Positions 7,994-16,180 of a stretch of DNA of 22,639 nt are shown in pieces. Source of the DNA: JBOHWJ01 sp050736615 (GTDB taxonomy: Bacteria > Desulfobacterota > Binatia > Binatales > Binataceae); assembly GCA_050736615.1 (NCBI GenBank), contig JBOHWL010000237.1, positions 1 through 22,639 on the forward strand, in the 5' to 3' direction. The notes under the pieces were generated by a model that made no database searches, was not told the origin of the DNA, and worked only from the letters and a program-made list of their open reading frames with translations. A program made the translations under genes and the position numbers. The first letter of the stretch is position 1, and every line of letters starts with the position of its first letter.

Positions 7994-10203
7994 ATCAACG
8001 GCCAGTGGCGCTCCCAGGTGAGCCCACCGTCAATCTCGAGCAGGCGCGCGCGCACGGCCTTAGCGCGGACGAATACGCCGCCATCGAACGCCATCTCGGG
8101 CGCACGCCAACTTTCACCGAGTTGGGCGTATTCTCGGTGATGTGGTCCGAGCATTGTTCCTACAAATCCTCGCGCAAGTATCTGAAACTGCTGCCGATGC
8201 GCGGTGCGCGCGTGGTTGGAGGCCCCGGCGAAAATGCCGGCGCACTCGACATCGGTGATGGCTGGGTGGCGGTATTCAAAATCGAAAGCCACAACCATCC
8301 TTCGTTCGTCGAGCCTTACCAGGGCGCCGCGACCGGGGTGGGCGGGATTCTGCGCGACATCTTCACGATGGGCGCGCGGCCGATCGCGAGCATGAATTCC
8401 CTCAAATTCGGTTCATTCGATCATCCGCGCACGCGCTATCTGTTGAGCGGAGTGGTCGGCGGCATCGGCGGCTACGGCAATTGCGTGGGCGTGCCGACGG
8501 TGGCCGGCGAGGTGATGTTCGACGAGGGCTACAACGGCAATATCCTGGTAAACGCGTTTTGCCTCGGCATCGCCCGGCGCGAAAATCTTCAGAGTGCGCG
8601 CGCACGCGGCATCGGCAATCCGGTCCTTTACGTTGGCTCGGCCACCGGCCGCGACGGCATTCATGGCGCCAGCTTGTTGGCTTCAGCGGAATTTGACAAC
8701 GCAAGCGAAGCCAAGCGGCCGACCGTACAAGTTGGCGACCCGTTTACGGAAAAGCTGCTGATCGAAGCTTGCTTGGAAGCGATGGCCACCGGCGCTATCG
8801 TCGCCATTCAGGATATGGGCGCGGCCGGTCTCACCTCATCGTCCAGCGAGATGGCGGGGCGCGCCGGCCTGGGGATCGAGCTTGACCTGGATCACGTACC
8901 GTTGCGGGAGCCAGGTCTGACACCCTACGAAATTCTACTATCCGAATCGCAGGAGCGGATGTTGATTGTGGCCGAGCGTGGGCGCGAGGCCGAACTTATG
9001 GCGGTGTTTGAAAAGTGGGACTTGCACGCCGTCGTGATCGGAAAGATTACCGCCGATGGCCGCTGGCGCGCGCGCGCCGATGGACGGCTCGTGGCTGATA
9101 TTCCGGTTGCCGCGCTGACCGAAGAGGCCCCGGCCTATCAACGTCCAGCCCATCCGGCCTCCGCCGCTCGGCCCCGTACGCCCTCTATGGTTTCCCGGCC
9201 GACGGCCGGCGTAGCGTTGCGCACGCTGCTGTCGAGGCCGAATATCGCTTCAAAAAAATGGGTTTTTCGGCAATACGATTGGATGGTGCAAAGCAACACC
9301 GTCGTCGGCCCCGGCAGTGACGCCGCAGTGTTGCGGCTCAAGGGTACGCGGCGCGGGCTCGCACTGAGCGTTGATTCCAATCCACGCGCATGCCAGCTCG
9401 ACTCATATATCGGCACCGTGATGGCGGTATGCGAAGCGGCCCGCAATGTCGCGTGTGCCGGCGCTCGCCCGGCCGGTATCAGCAATTGCCTCAATTACGG
9501 AAATCCCGAACGACCCGAAATCATGTGGCAGTTTATCCGCGGAGTCGAAGGATTGCGTGACGCCGCGCTCGCTTTCGACACGCCGGTGATTAGCGGCAAC
9601 GTCAGTTTTTACAACGAAACCGAGGGGCGTGCGATCGCACCAACCCCGGTTATCGCGATGGTCGGCATACTCTCCGATGTTACCTGTCATTTGAAGCAAC
9701 ACTTCAGCTTTCCGGATGATCTGATCATCCGCGTACGCACGGCGCCGCCGTCGTTGGTGGGAAGTGAATACGCCGCTTTGTTTGGCGGTGATTTCGGCGA
9801 GCTGGCGCCGGTGAATTTGGCGCGCGAGCGGCGCTTGCTCGAAGGCTTGGTTGAATGTGCGCAACAGCGCTTGATAAGATCGGCGCATGATGTGGCCGAG
9901 GGTGGTCTGGCGGTCGCGATTGCCGAAGCCTGTTTCAATCCGGACCGTCTGACAGGGGCGCAGCTTGAGCTCGGCGAGATCCCGCCACACGAACTCTTCG
10001 GCGAAGGCCCTTCAACCGTGGTGCTCTCGGCCGCGCCAGGAAATCTTCAAGCGATACGTGAAGTTTTTTCATCACTTGAGGTAAGTGCGATCGGCCGTGT
10101 GATCGCACATGCCGTAATTGAAACCGGCGGCGCGTTCAACGATGAAACGGGCGAGCTGAAACGTCTCTATGACGAGGCATTGCCCCAAAGGATCGGCGCA
10201 TAA
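7990..10203 (+). CDS. purL: FGAM synthetase large subunit PurL (small-type)
   Basis: A 737-residue protein, the length of the small PurL class that works with PurS and PurQ. It converts FGAR, ATP and ammonia into FGAM. Seen: EHCSYKSSRKYL with the conserved His55, FKIESHNHPSFVEPYQGAATGVGG, a glycine-rich GVVGGIGGYGNCVG segment, and in the second half GPGSDAAVLRLKG and SHDVAEGGLAVAIAEA (AIR-synthase-like domain). The Ala/Pro/Arg-rich stretch around residues 385-405 looks like an interdomain linker. The stop codon shares one base with the purF start (TAATG). Confidence 0.97.
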   Translation: MNQRPVALPGEPTVNLEQARAHGLSADEYAAIERHLGRTPTFTELGVFSVMWSEHCSYKSSRKYLKLLPMRGARVVGGPGENAGALDIGDGWVAVFKIESHNHPSFVEPYQGAATGVGGILRDIFTMGARPIASMNSLKFGSFDHPRTRYLLSGVVGGIGGYGNCVGVPTVAGEVMFDEGYNGNILVNAFCLGIARRENLQSARARGIGNPVLYVGSATGRDGIHGASLLASAEFDNASEAKRPTVQVGDPFTEKLLIEACLEAMATGAIVAIQDMGAAGLTSSSSEMAGRAGLGIELDLDHVPLREPGLTPYEILLSESQERMLIVAERGREAELMAVFEKWDLHAVVIGKITADGRWRARADGRLVADIPVAALTEEAPAYQRPAHPASAARPRTPSMVSRPTAGVALRTLLSRPNIASKKWVFRQYDWMVQSNTVVGPGSDAAVLRLKGTRRGLALSVDSNPRACQLDSYIGTVMAVCEAARNVACAGARPAGISNCLNYGNPERPEIMWQFIRGVEGLRDAALAFDTPVISGNVSFYNETEGRAIAPTPVIAMVGILSDVTCHLKQHFSFPDDLIIRVRTAPPSLVGSEYAALFGGDFGELAPVNLARERRLLEGLVECAQQRLIRSAHDVAEGGLAVAIAEACFNPDRLTGAQLELGEIPPHELFGEGPSTVVLSAAPGNLQAIREVFSSLEVSAIGRVIAHAVIETGGAFNDETGELKRLYDEALPQRIGA

Positions 10204-11678
10204 TGATCGATTCAGAATCAGGTGAAGTGCTCGCATTCGAAGAAGCGAAACTCGACAGCTTTCACGAAGAGTGCGGCGTCTTCGGCGTATGGGGTCATCC
10301 CGAGGCGGCCAACCTGGTCTACCTGGGACTGTACGCCCTGCAGCATCGAGGCCAGGAATCCGCCGGCATCGTATCCTCCAATGGCAAGTCCCTGATTTCC
10401 CATCGCGGGATGGGGTTGGTGGCGGACATTTTCAACGGCGACGTGATCGGACGCCTGGAAGGAACCGCCGCGATCGGGCATAACCGCTATTCGACTACGG
10501 GAGCGAATACGCTCAAGAACTGCCAGCCGTTGGTGGTCGAGTACGCCAGTGGCGGGCTGGCGCTGGCGCACAATGGTAACCTGGTCAATTTTCGCGAGTT
10601 ACGTGAACGGCTGGAGGCGAACGGTTCGATTTTCCAGTCGTCTTCCGACAGCGAGTTGATCATTCATCTGATTGCCAATGTGCAGGCGGTGGATTTACCG
10701 ACCCGGGCGGCGCAGGCGCTGGTGCAGGTGCGCGGTGCGTATTCGCTCGTAATCTTGACCGAGCAGGCGATGATCGCGGTGCGCGATCCGTTCGGCTTTC
10801 GCCCCCTGGTGATCGGCAAGCTCAACGACGCCACCATCGTGGCCTCCGAGACCTGCGCGCTTGACCTGGTGCGCGCGGAATACGTGCGCGAGGTCGAACC
10901 CGGCGAGATGCTCGTGATTACGGATGACGGTATGCGCTCGCTTCGACCGTTCGCGCCGATGCCGTCGAAGCGCTGCATCTTCGAATATGTCTATTTTGCG
11001 CGCCCCGACAGTCTGCTTTACGGCCGCAACGTCTACCAGGTGCGCAAACAGCAGGGGAGGGCGCTGGCGCGCGAATGTCCGGCCCAGGCCGACATCGTCG
11101 TTCCGGTGCCCGATTCGGGCAACGCGGCGGCCCTTGGCTATGCCGAGGAATCGGGGCTGCCGTTTGAGATGGCGCTGGTGCGCAGTCACTACGTTGGCCG
11201 CACCTTCATTGAACCGCGTGAGTCGATTCGACATTTTGGTGTCAAGATAAAATTTAATCCGGTCGCTCATCTGCTCAATGGCAAACGCATCGTGCTGGTC
11301 GAGGACTCCCTGGTGCGCGGCATCACCTTGCGCAAGGTGATTCCAATGCTGCGGCAGGCGGGCGCGCGCGAGGTGCACATGCGGATTGCCGCGCCGCCGA
11401 CGCGCCATCCGTGTTTTTACGGCATCGATACACCGACCTCTGAGGAGCTGTACGCGTCAGGTCATTCAGTCGACGAGATTCGCCGCTATATCACCGCCGA
11501 TTCGCTTGGCTATCTGAGTTGGGACGGGCTCTATTCGTTCATGGGTGAGGCGCGCGAAGGGTTCTGCGACGCCTGCTTTACCGGCAATTATCCGTTGGAG
11601 ATTCCACGCGATCAGACGCCCCATCAGTTGCATCTGTTTGACGCCGCCGAACATGCCAGCGACGCCATGCGGCGCTGA
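10203..11678 (+). CDS. purF: Amidophosphoribosyltransferase, Fe-S-type
   Basis: A 491-residue enzyme that commits PRPP to purine synthesis by making phosphoribosylamine from glutamine. The catalytic N-terminal Cys is Cys24 in EECGVFGVWG, preceded by a 23-residue stretch ending in Glu-Glu, which should be a removable propeptide. The PRPP-binding loop IVLVEDSLVRGIT lies near residues 363-375. Four cysteines at 258, 404, 455 and 458 (FCDACF) correspond to the [4Fe-4S] ligands of the Bacillus subtilis enzyme, so this is the oxygen-sensitive, Fe-S class rather than the E. coli class. It is the last gene of the purine run; no clear hairpin terminator is seen after it. Confidence 0.97.
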   Translation: MIDSESGEVLAFEEAKLDSFHEECGVFGVWGHPEAANLVYLGLYALQHRGQESAGIVSSNGKSLISHRGMGLVADIFNGDVIGRLEGTAAIGHNRYSTTGANTLKNCQPLVVEYASGGLALAHNGNLVNFRELRERLEANGSIFQSSSDSELIIHLIANVQAVDLPTRAAQALVQVRGAYSLVILTEQAMIAVRDPFGFRPLVIGKLNDATIVASETCALDLVRAEYVREVEPGEMLVITDDGMRSLRPFAPMPSKRCIFEYVYFARPDSLLYGRNVYQVRKQQGRALARECPAQADIVVPVPDSGNAAALGYAEESGLPFEMALVRSHYVGRTFIEPRESIRHFGVKIKFNPVAHLLNGKRIVLVEDSLVRGITLRKVIPMLRQAGAREVHMRIAAPPTRHPCFYGIDTPTSEELYASGHSVDEIRRYITADSLGYLSWDGLYSFMGEAREGFCDACFTGNYPLEIPRDQTPHQLHLFDAAEHASDAMRR

Positions 11679-11728
11679 TCACCGCTGGCATTTGCCCATT
11701 CTAGTGGATTTCGTCTACGTTACGCCGC

Positions 11729-13012
11729 ATGATGAAACAGCGAGCGGTAACGCTGACTTGCCTACTGGCTTCGATCGGATTGGTTGCACTCGCCATTACC
11801 GCCCCGGTTGCGCGAGCCGCTGACGTTTCCAGCACCGACGCTTCCGGGCTGGCCAAAAGCGACAATGGCTTTGGTTTTCGTCTGTTGGGGGCTCTGCTCG
11901 GTGATCAGACTACCGGCAATGTCATAATTTCTCCGTTCAGTGTCGCGCAGGCGCTGACCATGACGTACAACGGCGCCCGCGGCACGACCGAGACCGCGAT
12001 GGCGCGGACGCTCGGGCTCGAGAGTCAGCGACACGGGCGCAGCGCAGGCGCACAGGGCACTGGCCACCGTGAATCACTGAGTGTCGCCAATCGCCAATTG
12101 CTCGATGAGCTGAAGCGGGCTGATCCGAAGGTGCAGCTTGCGATCGCCAATGCTCTATGGATTAAAAAGACCTTCGCTATCCGTCCGGCCTTCGTGCGAG
12201 AGAATCAAGAATTTTACGACGCCACCGTCCAGAAGCTCGATTTCGCGAGTGATCCGGGGCCAGCCGCGGAAATAATCAACACGTGGGTCAACCGCAACAC
12301 GCATGGCAAGATTCCCACGATTGTGGAAGGGTTGCATCGCGATACCACGCTGGTGCTGACTGACGCCGTTTACTTCAAAGGCCGCTGGAGCGACCAATTC
12401 AACCCTCGCGTCACCGCTCCGCGTCCGTTTCACTTAGCTGGCGGGAAAACCGAGTCGATTCCAATGATGGCGCGCACGAGCTCCTATCTATATCTGGAAA
12501 ATCAGGAACTTCAGGCGATCCGACTGCCTTATGGCAATGGGCGGCTCGCGATGTACGTGCTTTTGCCTCGCAAAGCCGATGGAGTGGCGGAGTTGGCGCA
12601 ATCACTCGACGAAAACAAGTGGGATCGCTTGATCAACAGTCTGGATGAGGATGAAGGCACGATCATACTGCCGAAGTTCGAATTGAAATACGGGGAACTG
12701 CTCAATGGCGCCTTGAAAGCGATCGGCATGGGCGTCGCTTTCGAGCCCGGCAAGGCGGATTTCTCCGGCATTTCAGCGGACCGGCGAGTCTATATCAGCG
12801 ATGTCCAACACAAGACTTACGTGAAGGTGGATGAGGAGGGCACCGAGGCCGCCGCCGCTACTTCAGTAACCGCGCGTGCCACGGCAATGGTCAGGCCGGC
12901 CAAGCCGCCGTTCAAGATGATCGTCGATCATCCCTTCTGCTTTGTTATCGCCGAACGCGACACCGGGGCAATTCTTTTCGTCGGAGTGGTGCACAATCCG
13001 GCCGGCCGCTAA
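11729..13012 (+). CDS. Exported serpin (serine protease inhibitor)
   Basis: A 427-residue serpin with a signal peptide (positively charged MMKQR, a hydrophobic core, ARA-A cleavage region near residue 30), so it acts in the periplasm or outside. Serpin-fold landmarks include NVIISPFSVAQALTMTYNGARG, LTDAVYFKGRW, and C-terminal HPFCFVIAERDTGAILFVGVVHNP. The hinge of the reactive-centre loop, EEGTEAAAAT at about 369-378, is the small-residue type expected of an inhibitory serpin. By alignment to alpha-1-antitrypsin numbering, P1 falls near Thr385, with Arg383 close by; the exact scissile bond is uncertain. An internal Gly/Ser/Arg stretch around residues 99-113 is an extra loop. Starts at 11729 and 11732 are equivalent. 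The stop codon TAA is also the first triplet of the inverted-repeat element that follows. Confidence 0.93.
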   Translation: MMKQRAVTLTCLLASIGLVALAITAPVARAADVSSTDASGLAKSDNGFGFRLLGALLGDQTTGNVIISPFSVAQALTMTYNGARGTTETAMARTLGLESQRHGRSAGAQGTGHRESLSVANRQLLDELKRADPKVQLAIANALWIKKTFAIRPAFVRENQEFYDATVQKLDFASDPGPAAEIINTWVNRNTHGKIPTIVEGLHRDTTLVLTDAVYFKGRWSDQFNPRVTAPRPFHLAGGKTESIPMMARTSSYLYLENQELQAIRLPYGNGRLAMYVLLPRKADGVAELAQSLDENKWDRLINSLDEDEGTIILPKFELKYGELLNGALKAIGMGVAFEPGKADFSGISADRRVYISDVQHKTYVKVDEEGTEAAAATSVTARATAMVRPAKPPFKMIVDHPFCFVIAERDTGAILFVGVVHNPAGR

Positions 13013-13156
13013 GGAACCTCTGCACAAGGCTTAATCTGTCATTCGAGCGCAGCGAGGAATCCCGGATCTTTCTGATTCTGCTGGCTGTTTACCGGGATTC
13101 TTCACTTCGCAGACTCCGTTCAGAATGACAACAGTGTTTTGTGCAGAGCTTTCCTA
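13010..13156. repeat. MITE-like inverted-repeat element, copy 1
   Basis: A ~147-bp element with imperfect terminal inverted repeats. The left end reads TAAGGAAcCTCTGCACAA (13010-13027) and the right end TTGTGCAGAGCTTTCCTA (13139-13156). Inside lie a second inverted pair, TGTCATTC (about 13038) and GAATGACA (about 13123-13130), and GGAATCCCGG against CCGGGATTC. No protein is encoded. TA at both borders is compatible with a TA target duplication, as in Tc1/mariner-type non-autonomous elements; the family assignment is inference. It begins on the serpin stop codon. The remaining spacer, 13157-13291, shows nothing else recognisable. Confidence 0.65.
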
Positions 13157-13291
13157 ATGGCTCCGAATGACGAAAAAGGTGCGACGTGCTGGCTACCTGC
13201 GGGCTGCACGATCAAAAAAACCACAGACTCTCAGGTTGGCGGCTTGAGGCTGGGTCAACTATTTCCAGGAAAACACATTGGACAGTCAGCC

Positions 13292-14245
13292 TTACTGCTC
13301 GGCGTAGGCGACGTCGCGAACAAACTCGGGCAGCGGTGTTTGCGCCACCAGGATCGAAACGAAATGGCCGGTGGGGTAGAAAGTCAGGCAGATGCTATAG
13401 CCTTTGTACTGATAAAAGGCGTGCATCCCGAGCCATTGCTCGGCGTCTTGCGGCGCCGACAGGCTGGCGTCGCGAAAGCAGATGCTCAAGATGGTGCCGC
13501 CGCCCTGATAAAGCGTGTAAGTGACCGGGCGCCCGTCGGCCAGATGATCCAAACGGCCGCCGGCTAGCTGATAACCTGCGCTTTCGAAATTGAAGAGCGT
13601 GCCCGGCATCTTGCTATCGCGATAGGACTGGGCAATATCGTCGAACTCCTCCGACACCGGGATGACGTTATCCTTCGGTACCACCGAGGCGTAATACGGT
13701 CCGTTCACCTCGTCAGCGGCATCGGGCACGTTTGGATAAAACGAGTACTCGAAAATGCGATACTTGCTGATGGCGAGGTCGAACTCGGCGATCGCTCGTG
13801 ATTTTGCGGAGCCATTGGTCCGTGCCAGCGGCATCGCGAACAGTGCCACGATGAGTACTGCGGCGATAGCACCGACAGCCGGTGCCCAGGCGCGAGGGTT
13901 ACGCAAGGCGCGACGAACAGGTCCGCGGGTCACCGCGAGCGGGCGATGGATATGCGACAGCGGGCCACGCAATTGCCTGGCCGACGCGCGCGTGAAAGAA
14001 CTACCCGCCGTGGCGTCAGCTAACACTCCGCGAATACTGGCGCGCACCGCGGCCGGCGCCTTGATAATGCCGGCATGCTCGCGCACCATCGCCTTGAGCG
14101 CACACTCGTCGGTCCAGCATGCGCGACAGGCGGCGCAGATGGCAATGTGTTGCTCGGCCGCGCGTCGCTCGCGTGGGTCCAACTGACCGTCGGCGTGCGG
14201 CGTCAGGAATTCACTGCAATATTGGCGGCATTCCACAGTCACCAT
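13292..14245 (-). CDS. Zinc-finger membrane anti-sigma factor
   Basis: About 317 residues from the ATG at 14245, which has a GGCGGGG stretch just upstream; the frame is also open back to a TTG at 14335. Residues 1-45 form a zinc-finger anti-sigma domain with the H-x3-C-x2-C pattern His33, Cys37, Cys40 (HIAICAAC). One transmembrane segment follows near residues 119-140, and then a ~175-residue periplasmic domain of unknown type. It should hold the neighbouring ECF sigma factor inactive at the membrane until a signal frees it. It lies just downstream of the sigma gene on the same strand, the usual arrangement. The periplasmic domain does not match a sensor fold I can name. Confidence 0.87.
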   Translation of the reverse strand: MVTVECRQYCSEFLTPHADGQLDPRERRAAEQHIAICAACRACWTDECALKAMVREHAGIIKAPAAVRASIRGVLADATAGSSFTRASARQLRGPLSHIHRPLAVTRGPVRRALRNPRAWAPAVGAIAAVLIVALFAMPLARTNGSAKSRAIAEFDLAISKYRIFEYSFYPNVPDAADEVNGPYYASVVPKDNVIPVSEEFDDIAQSYRDSKMPGTLFNFESAGYQLAGGRLDHLADGRPVTYTLYQGGGTILSICFRDASLSAPQDAEQWLGMHAFYQYKGYSICLTFYPTGHFVSILVAQTPLPEFVRDVAYAEQ

Positions 14246-14331
14246 CCCCGCCGATGCGTAAGCGTATGCTCGACTTCCCCCACCCGCACCCTGACCGTCT
14301 AGTGTGTTGCTATTGCGCGATCGGGGCGGTG

Positions 14332-14907
14332 TCAAGTACCCGTTTTACGTCGCGGAAAGGCAAACGCGCGCAGCATTTCGCGTAACAGGGCGCGTCCACG
14401 TGAGACGCGCGATTTGATTGTGCCGATCGGAACCGAAAGTATCGTCGCGGCTTCCTGGTAATCGAGTTCCTGTACATCGATGAGCAAAAGCGCCTCGCGA
14501 AAATCCGCGGGCAGCGCCGCCAGCGCGGCCTCGATTTGCCGCCCGAGCATTCGATCTAACAACAGGCTTTCGGGATTCGCTGAGCGGCCGTCCAGCAGGC
14601 TTTGAGTTTCCAATTCGCGCTCAAACTCCGCGCCGCTCGCGGCGACCTGCTCAAGCGCGGCGCGTCTGTAGCTATTGCGGAAATTATTGTAAAGGATGGT
14701 GAGTAACCACGCCCGGCAATTCGTGCCCGGGCGGAATTGGTGGAAAAAACGATACGCGCGCAGGACGGTTTCCTGAAGTAGATCCTTGGCGTCGTCGGGA
14801 TTGCGGGACAACCGCAGGGCGGCGGTGTACAAGGCGTCCAGATGGGGCAACGCAAGCTCCTCGAAGAGGAGACGGCGGTCCCTGGCGATGGCCCTTTTTA
14901 GCGCCAT
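14332..14907 (-). CDS. ECF-family RNA polymerase sigma factor
   Basis: A 191-residue group IV sigma factor. Region 2 spans about residues 21-82 (DAKDLLQETVLRAYRFF, then CRAWLLTILYNNFRNSYRR for -10 recognition and melting). Region 4 spans about 128-180 (ALPADFREALLLIDV, helix-turn-helix YQEAATILSVPIGTIKSRVSRGRALL for -35 binding). No extra C-terminal domain. The zinc-finger anti-sigma gene follows immediately, so the pair forms a signal-responsive switch. It is divergent from the broken bufferin locus; bufferin operons in other bacteria are known to be placed under ECF sigma factors, so that locus may have been its target. That link is inference. Confidence 0.94.
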   Translation of the reverse strand: MALKRAIARDRRLLFEELALPHLDALYTAALRLSRNPDDAKDLLQETVLRAYRFFHQFRPGTNCRAWLLTILYNNFRNSYRRAALEQVAASGAEFERELETQSLLDGRSANPESLLLDRMLGRQIEAALAALPADFREALLLIDVQELDYQEAATILSVPIGTIKSRVSRGRALLREMLRAFAFPRRKTGT

Positions 14908-15156
14908 GTGCTACCCACTTAAACCATAGCATCCGCACCAACATGAAACCTAACCGGCGCATATAGGTGGCCGTGGCCTGTGTGTGACGAATAATAGTCA
15001 GGGTAATAATACCGACGTAGCAAGATAAGCGGGATTACCGGAGCATGATGGAGTGAAGCGCATCCGGTGGATGGTGATTGCCGAACTGGCGCGCGACTGC
15101 AAGCGGTTTATCCATGCCGCGCCATCGGGTTGTGTAAAAATAAAAGGAGTGGGGGC
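14908..15156. other. Divergent intergenic region between ECF sigma gene and bufA remnant
   Basis: A 249-bp spacer that must hold promoters for both the sigma gene (leftward) and the bufA remnant (rightward). A good ribosome binding site, AAGGAG at 15144-15149, sits seven bases before the GTG at 15157. TGAAACC (14944-14950) resembles an ECF -35 element, but the nearest CGT lies 21 bases on, too far for a normal spacer, so no promoter is assigned. Confidence 0.3.
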
Positions 15157-15435
15157 GTGAACAAGGCTAATCTCGCGGGCGCGATGCTGGCAACGGCGAT
15201 CGGACTGATGTTTATCGCGCAACCGGTATTTGCGACTGATTCCGGTAAGGCTGCGAATACCACGCAAGTCAAATGTATCGGCGGGAATAGTTGTTAGGAG
15301 CAGAGTTCGTGCCAAAGTGCCAACAACAGTTGTAAGGGTCAAAGTTCCTGCAGGGGCAAAGGCTGGGTCATGACGTCGAGTGCCAAGGAATGTGAAGGGC
15401 AAGGTGGCCGCGTCGCTGGTCCCATCAAAGTGTAG
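15157..15435 (+). pseudogene. bufA: bufA-like bufferin precursor interrupted by in-frame TAG
   Basis: GTG start 15157 with AAGGAG seven bases upstream. A Sec signal peptide comes first (NKANLAGAMLATAIGLMF, cleavage near AQPVFA at residue 26). Then a Cys-rich part is cut by TAG at 15295-15297 after 46 residues. Past the TAG the same frame continues for 45 more codons to the TAG ending at 15435, with Cys at 52, 59, 65 and 79 and the ending GWVMTSSAKECEGQGG. This matches the BufA2-type bufferin precursors, small periplasmic RiPPs whose cysteines are modified by a DUF692/MNIO enzyme and bind copper. The internal repeat NSC-K-G-QSSC at 57-65 aligns with NSC-stop-E-QSSC at 44-52, so the stop most simply arose from AAG to TAG. 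Read-through is possible but not supported, since the partner genes are also broken. Confidence 0.78.
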
Positions 15436-15456
15436 GGAAATTCCGCGTGCAAGTGG

Positions 15457-15965
15457 ATGAAGCGTTTCGATCAGCCTGCCCTCGGGTTTGGCGTCGCCGG
15501 CCGCACTACGGGTACGTGCTGTCGATCGGCTCGACGGATCCGCTCAATCGCGAGTACCTGCGCAATTTAGCTGGATTGGCGAAGCGATTTGAACGGGCGT
15601 GGCTTTCGGATCATCTATGCTGGACGGGAGTCGGCGGTCACAACCTGCACGACCTGATGCCGCTGCCATACACTGACGAAGTGATCATGCACGTGGCACG
15701 GCGGGTGCGCGCGGTCTCCGGCGGCGAACAGTGGAGGCAACCGGAACACTGCGGCGAAACGGTGCTGGTGTGGCGGACCAACGAGAACGTGAGCTATCGG
15801 CGAATCGACACGGCGGAGTGCCGCGCCCTTCGTGCCGCGGCTGACGGGGCGACTTTCGCGGCGATGTGCCAGGCGGCGGCGGCGCTTCACGCCGACGCCG
15901 ACCCTGCCGCGACCATCAATGCAATGCTGGCGCAATGGCTGGACGGCGTGCTGGTACGGGATTGA
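15457..15965 (+). pseudogene. bufB/bufC: bufB (DUF692/MNIO) remnant fused to 3' end of bufC (DUF2063)
   Basis: The original bufB start appears to be ATG 15457, reading MKRFDQPALGFGV, the usual opening of DUF692 proteins. Near 15490-15498 the coding shifts frame to R-R-PHYGYVL, in the frame of a GTG at 15447 that stays open to 15965 (172 residues). Right after VL (15519-15522) the sequence jumps to SIGSTDPLNREYL, skipping the conserved segment that normally carries the first iron ligands. DUF692 sequence continues through AWLSDHLCWTG and HDLMPLPYTDEV to about 15714. From about 15717 the frame is the C-terminal part of a DUF2063/BufC protein (ETVLVWRTNENVSYRRIDTAE, GATFAAMCQAAA). A working TIM-barrel oxidase cannot form from this. 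The usual loss would be most of bufB plus the front of bufC. Confidence 0.75.
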
Positions 15966-16180
15966 CCGACGAAGTGCCGCCACGGGAAAGGCGGTAATTC
16001 TTGCCGGCAATGGCTTCGTTCGTCACGGCAAAGTAGGCTCTGTCATAATGATGGACTGTCGGCGTCGGGAGCGGCGGTTGCGATTTTTTCCAGAGCGGCT
16101 TGCGGAGATTCGGGCGAGATTCAAAAATTTCCCACGTTGATCGCCAGGGCCGGCGCCGGTGATCGAAAGCGGATGGGACA

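Noticed and set aside
13139..13567. 142-residue open frame on the plus strand
   Set aside because: It starts inside the inverted-repeat element and then runs antisense to the anti-sigma gene; no family features.
14944..14974. ECF-type promoter (TGAAACC ... CGT) ahead of bufA
   Set aside because: The spacing of 21 bases after the -35-like element is too long for ECF promoters, so it is not reported as a promoter.
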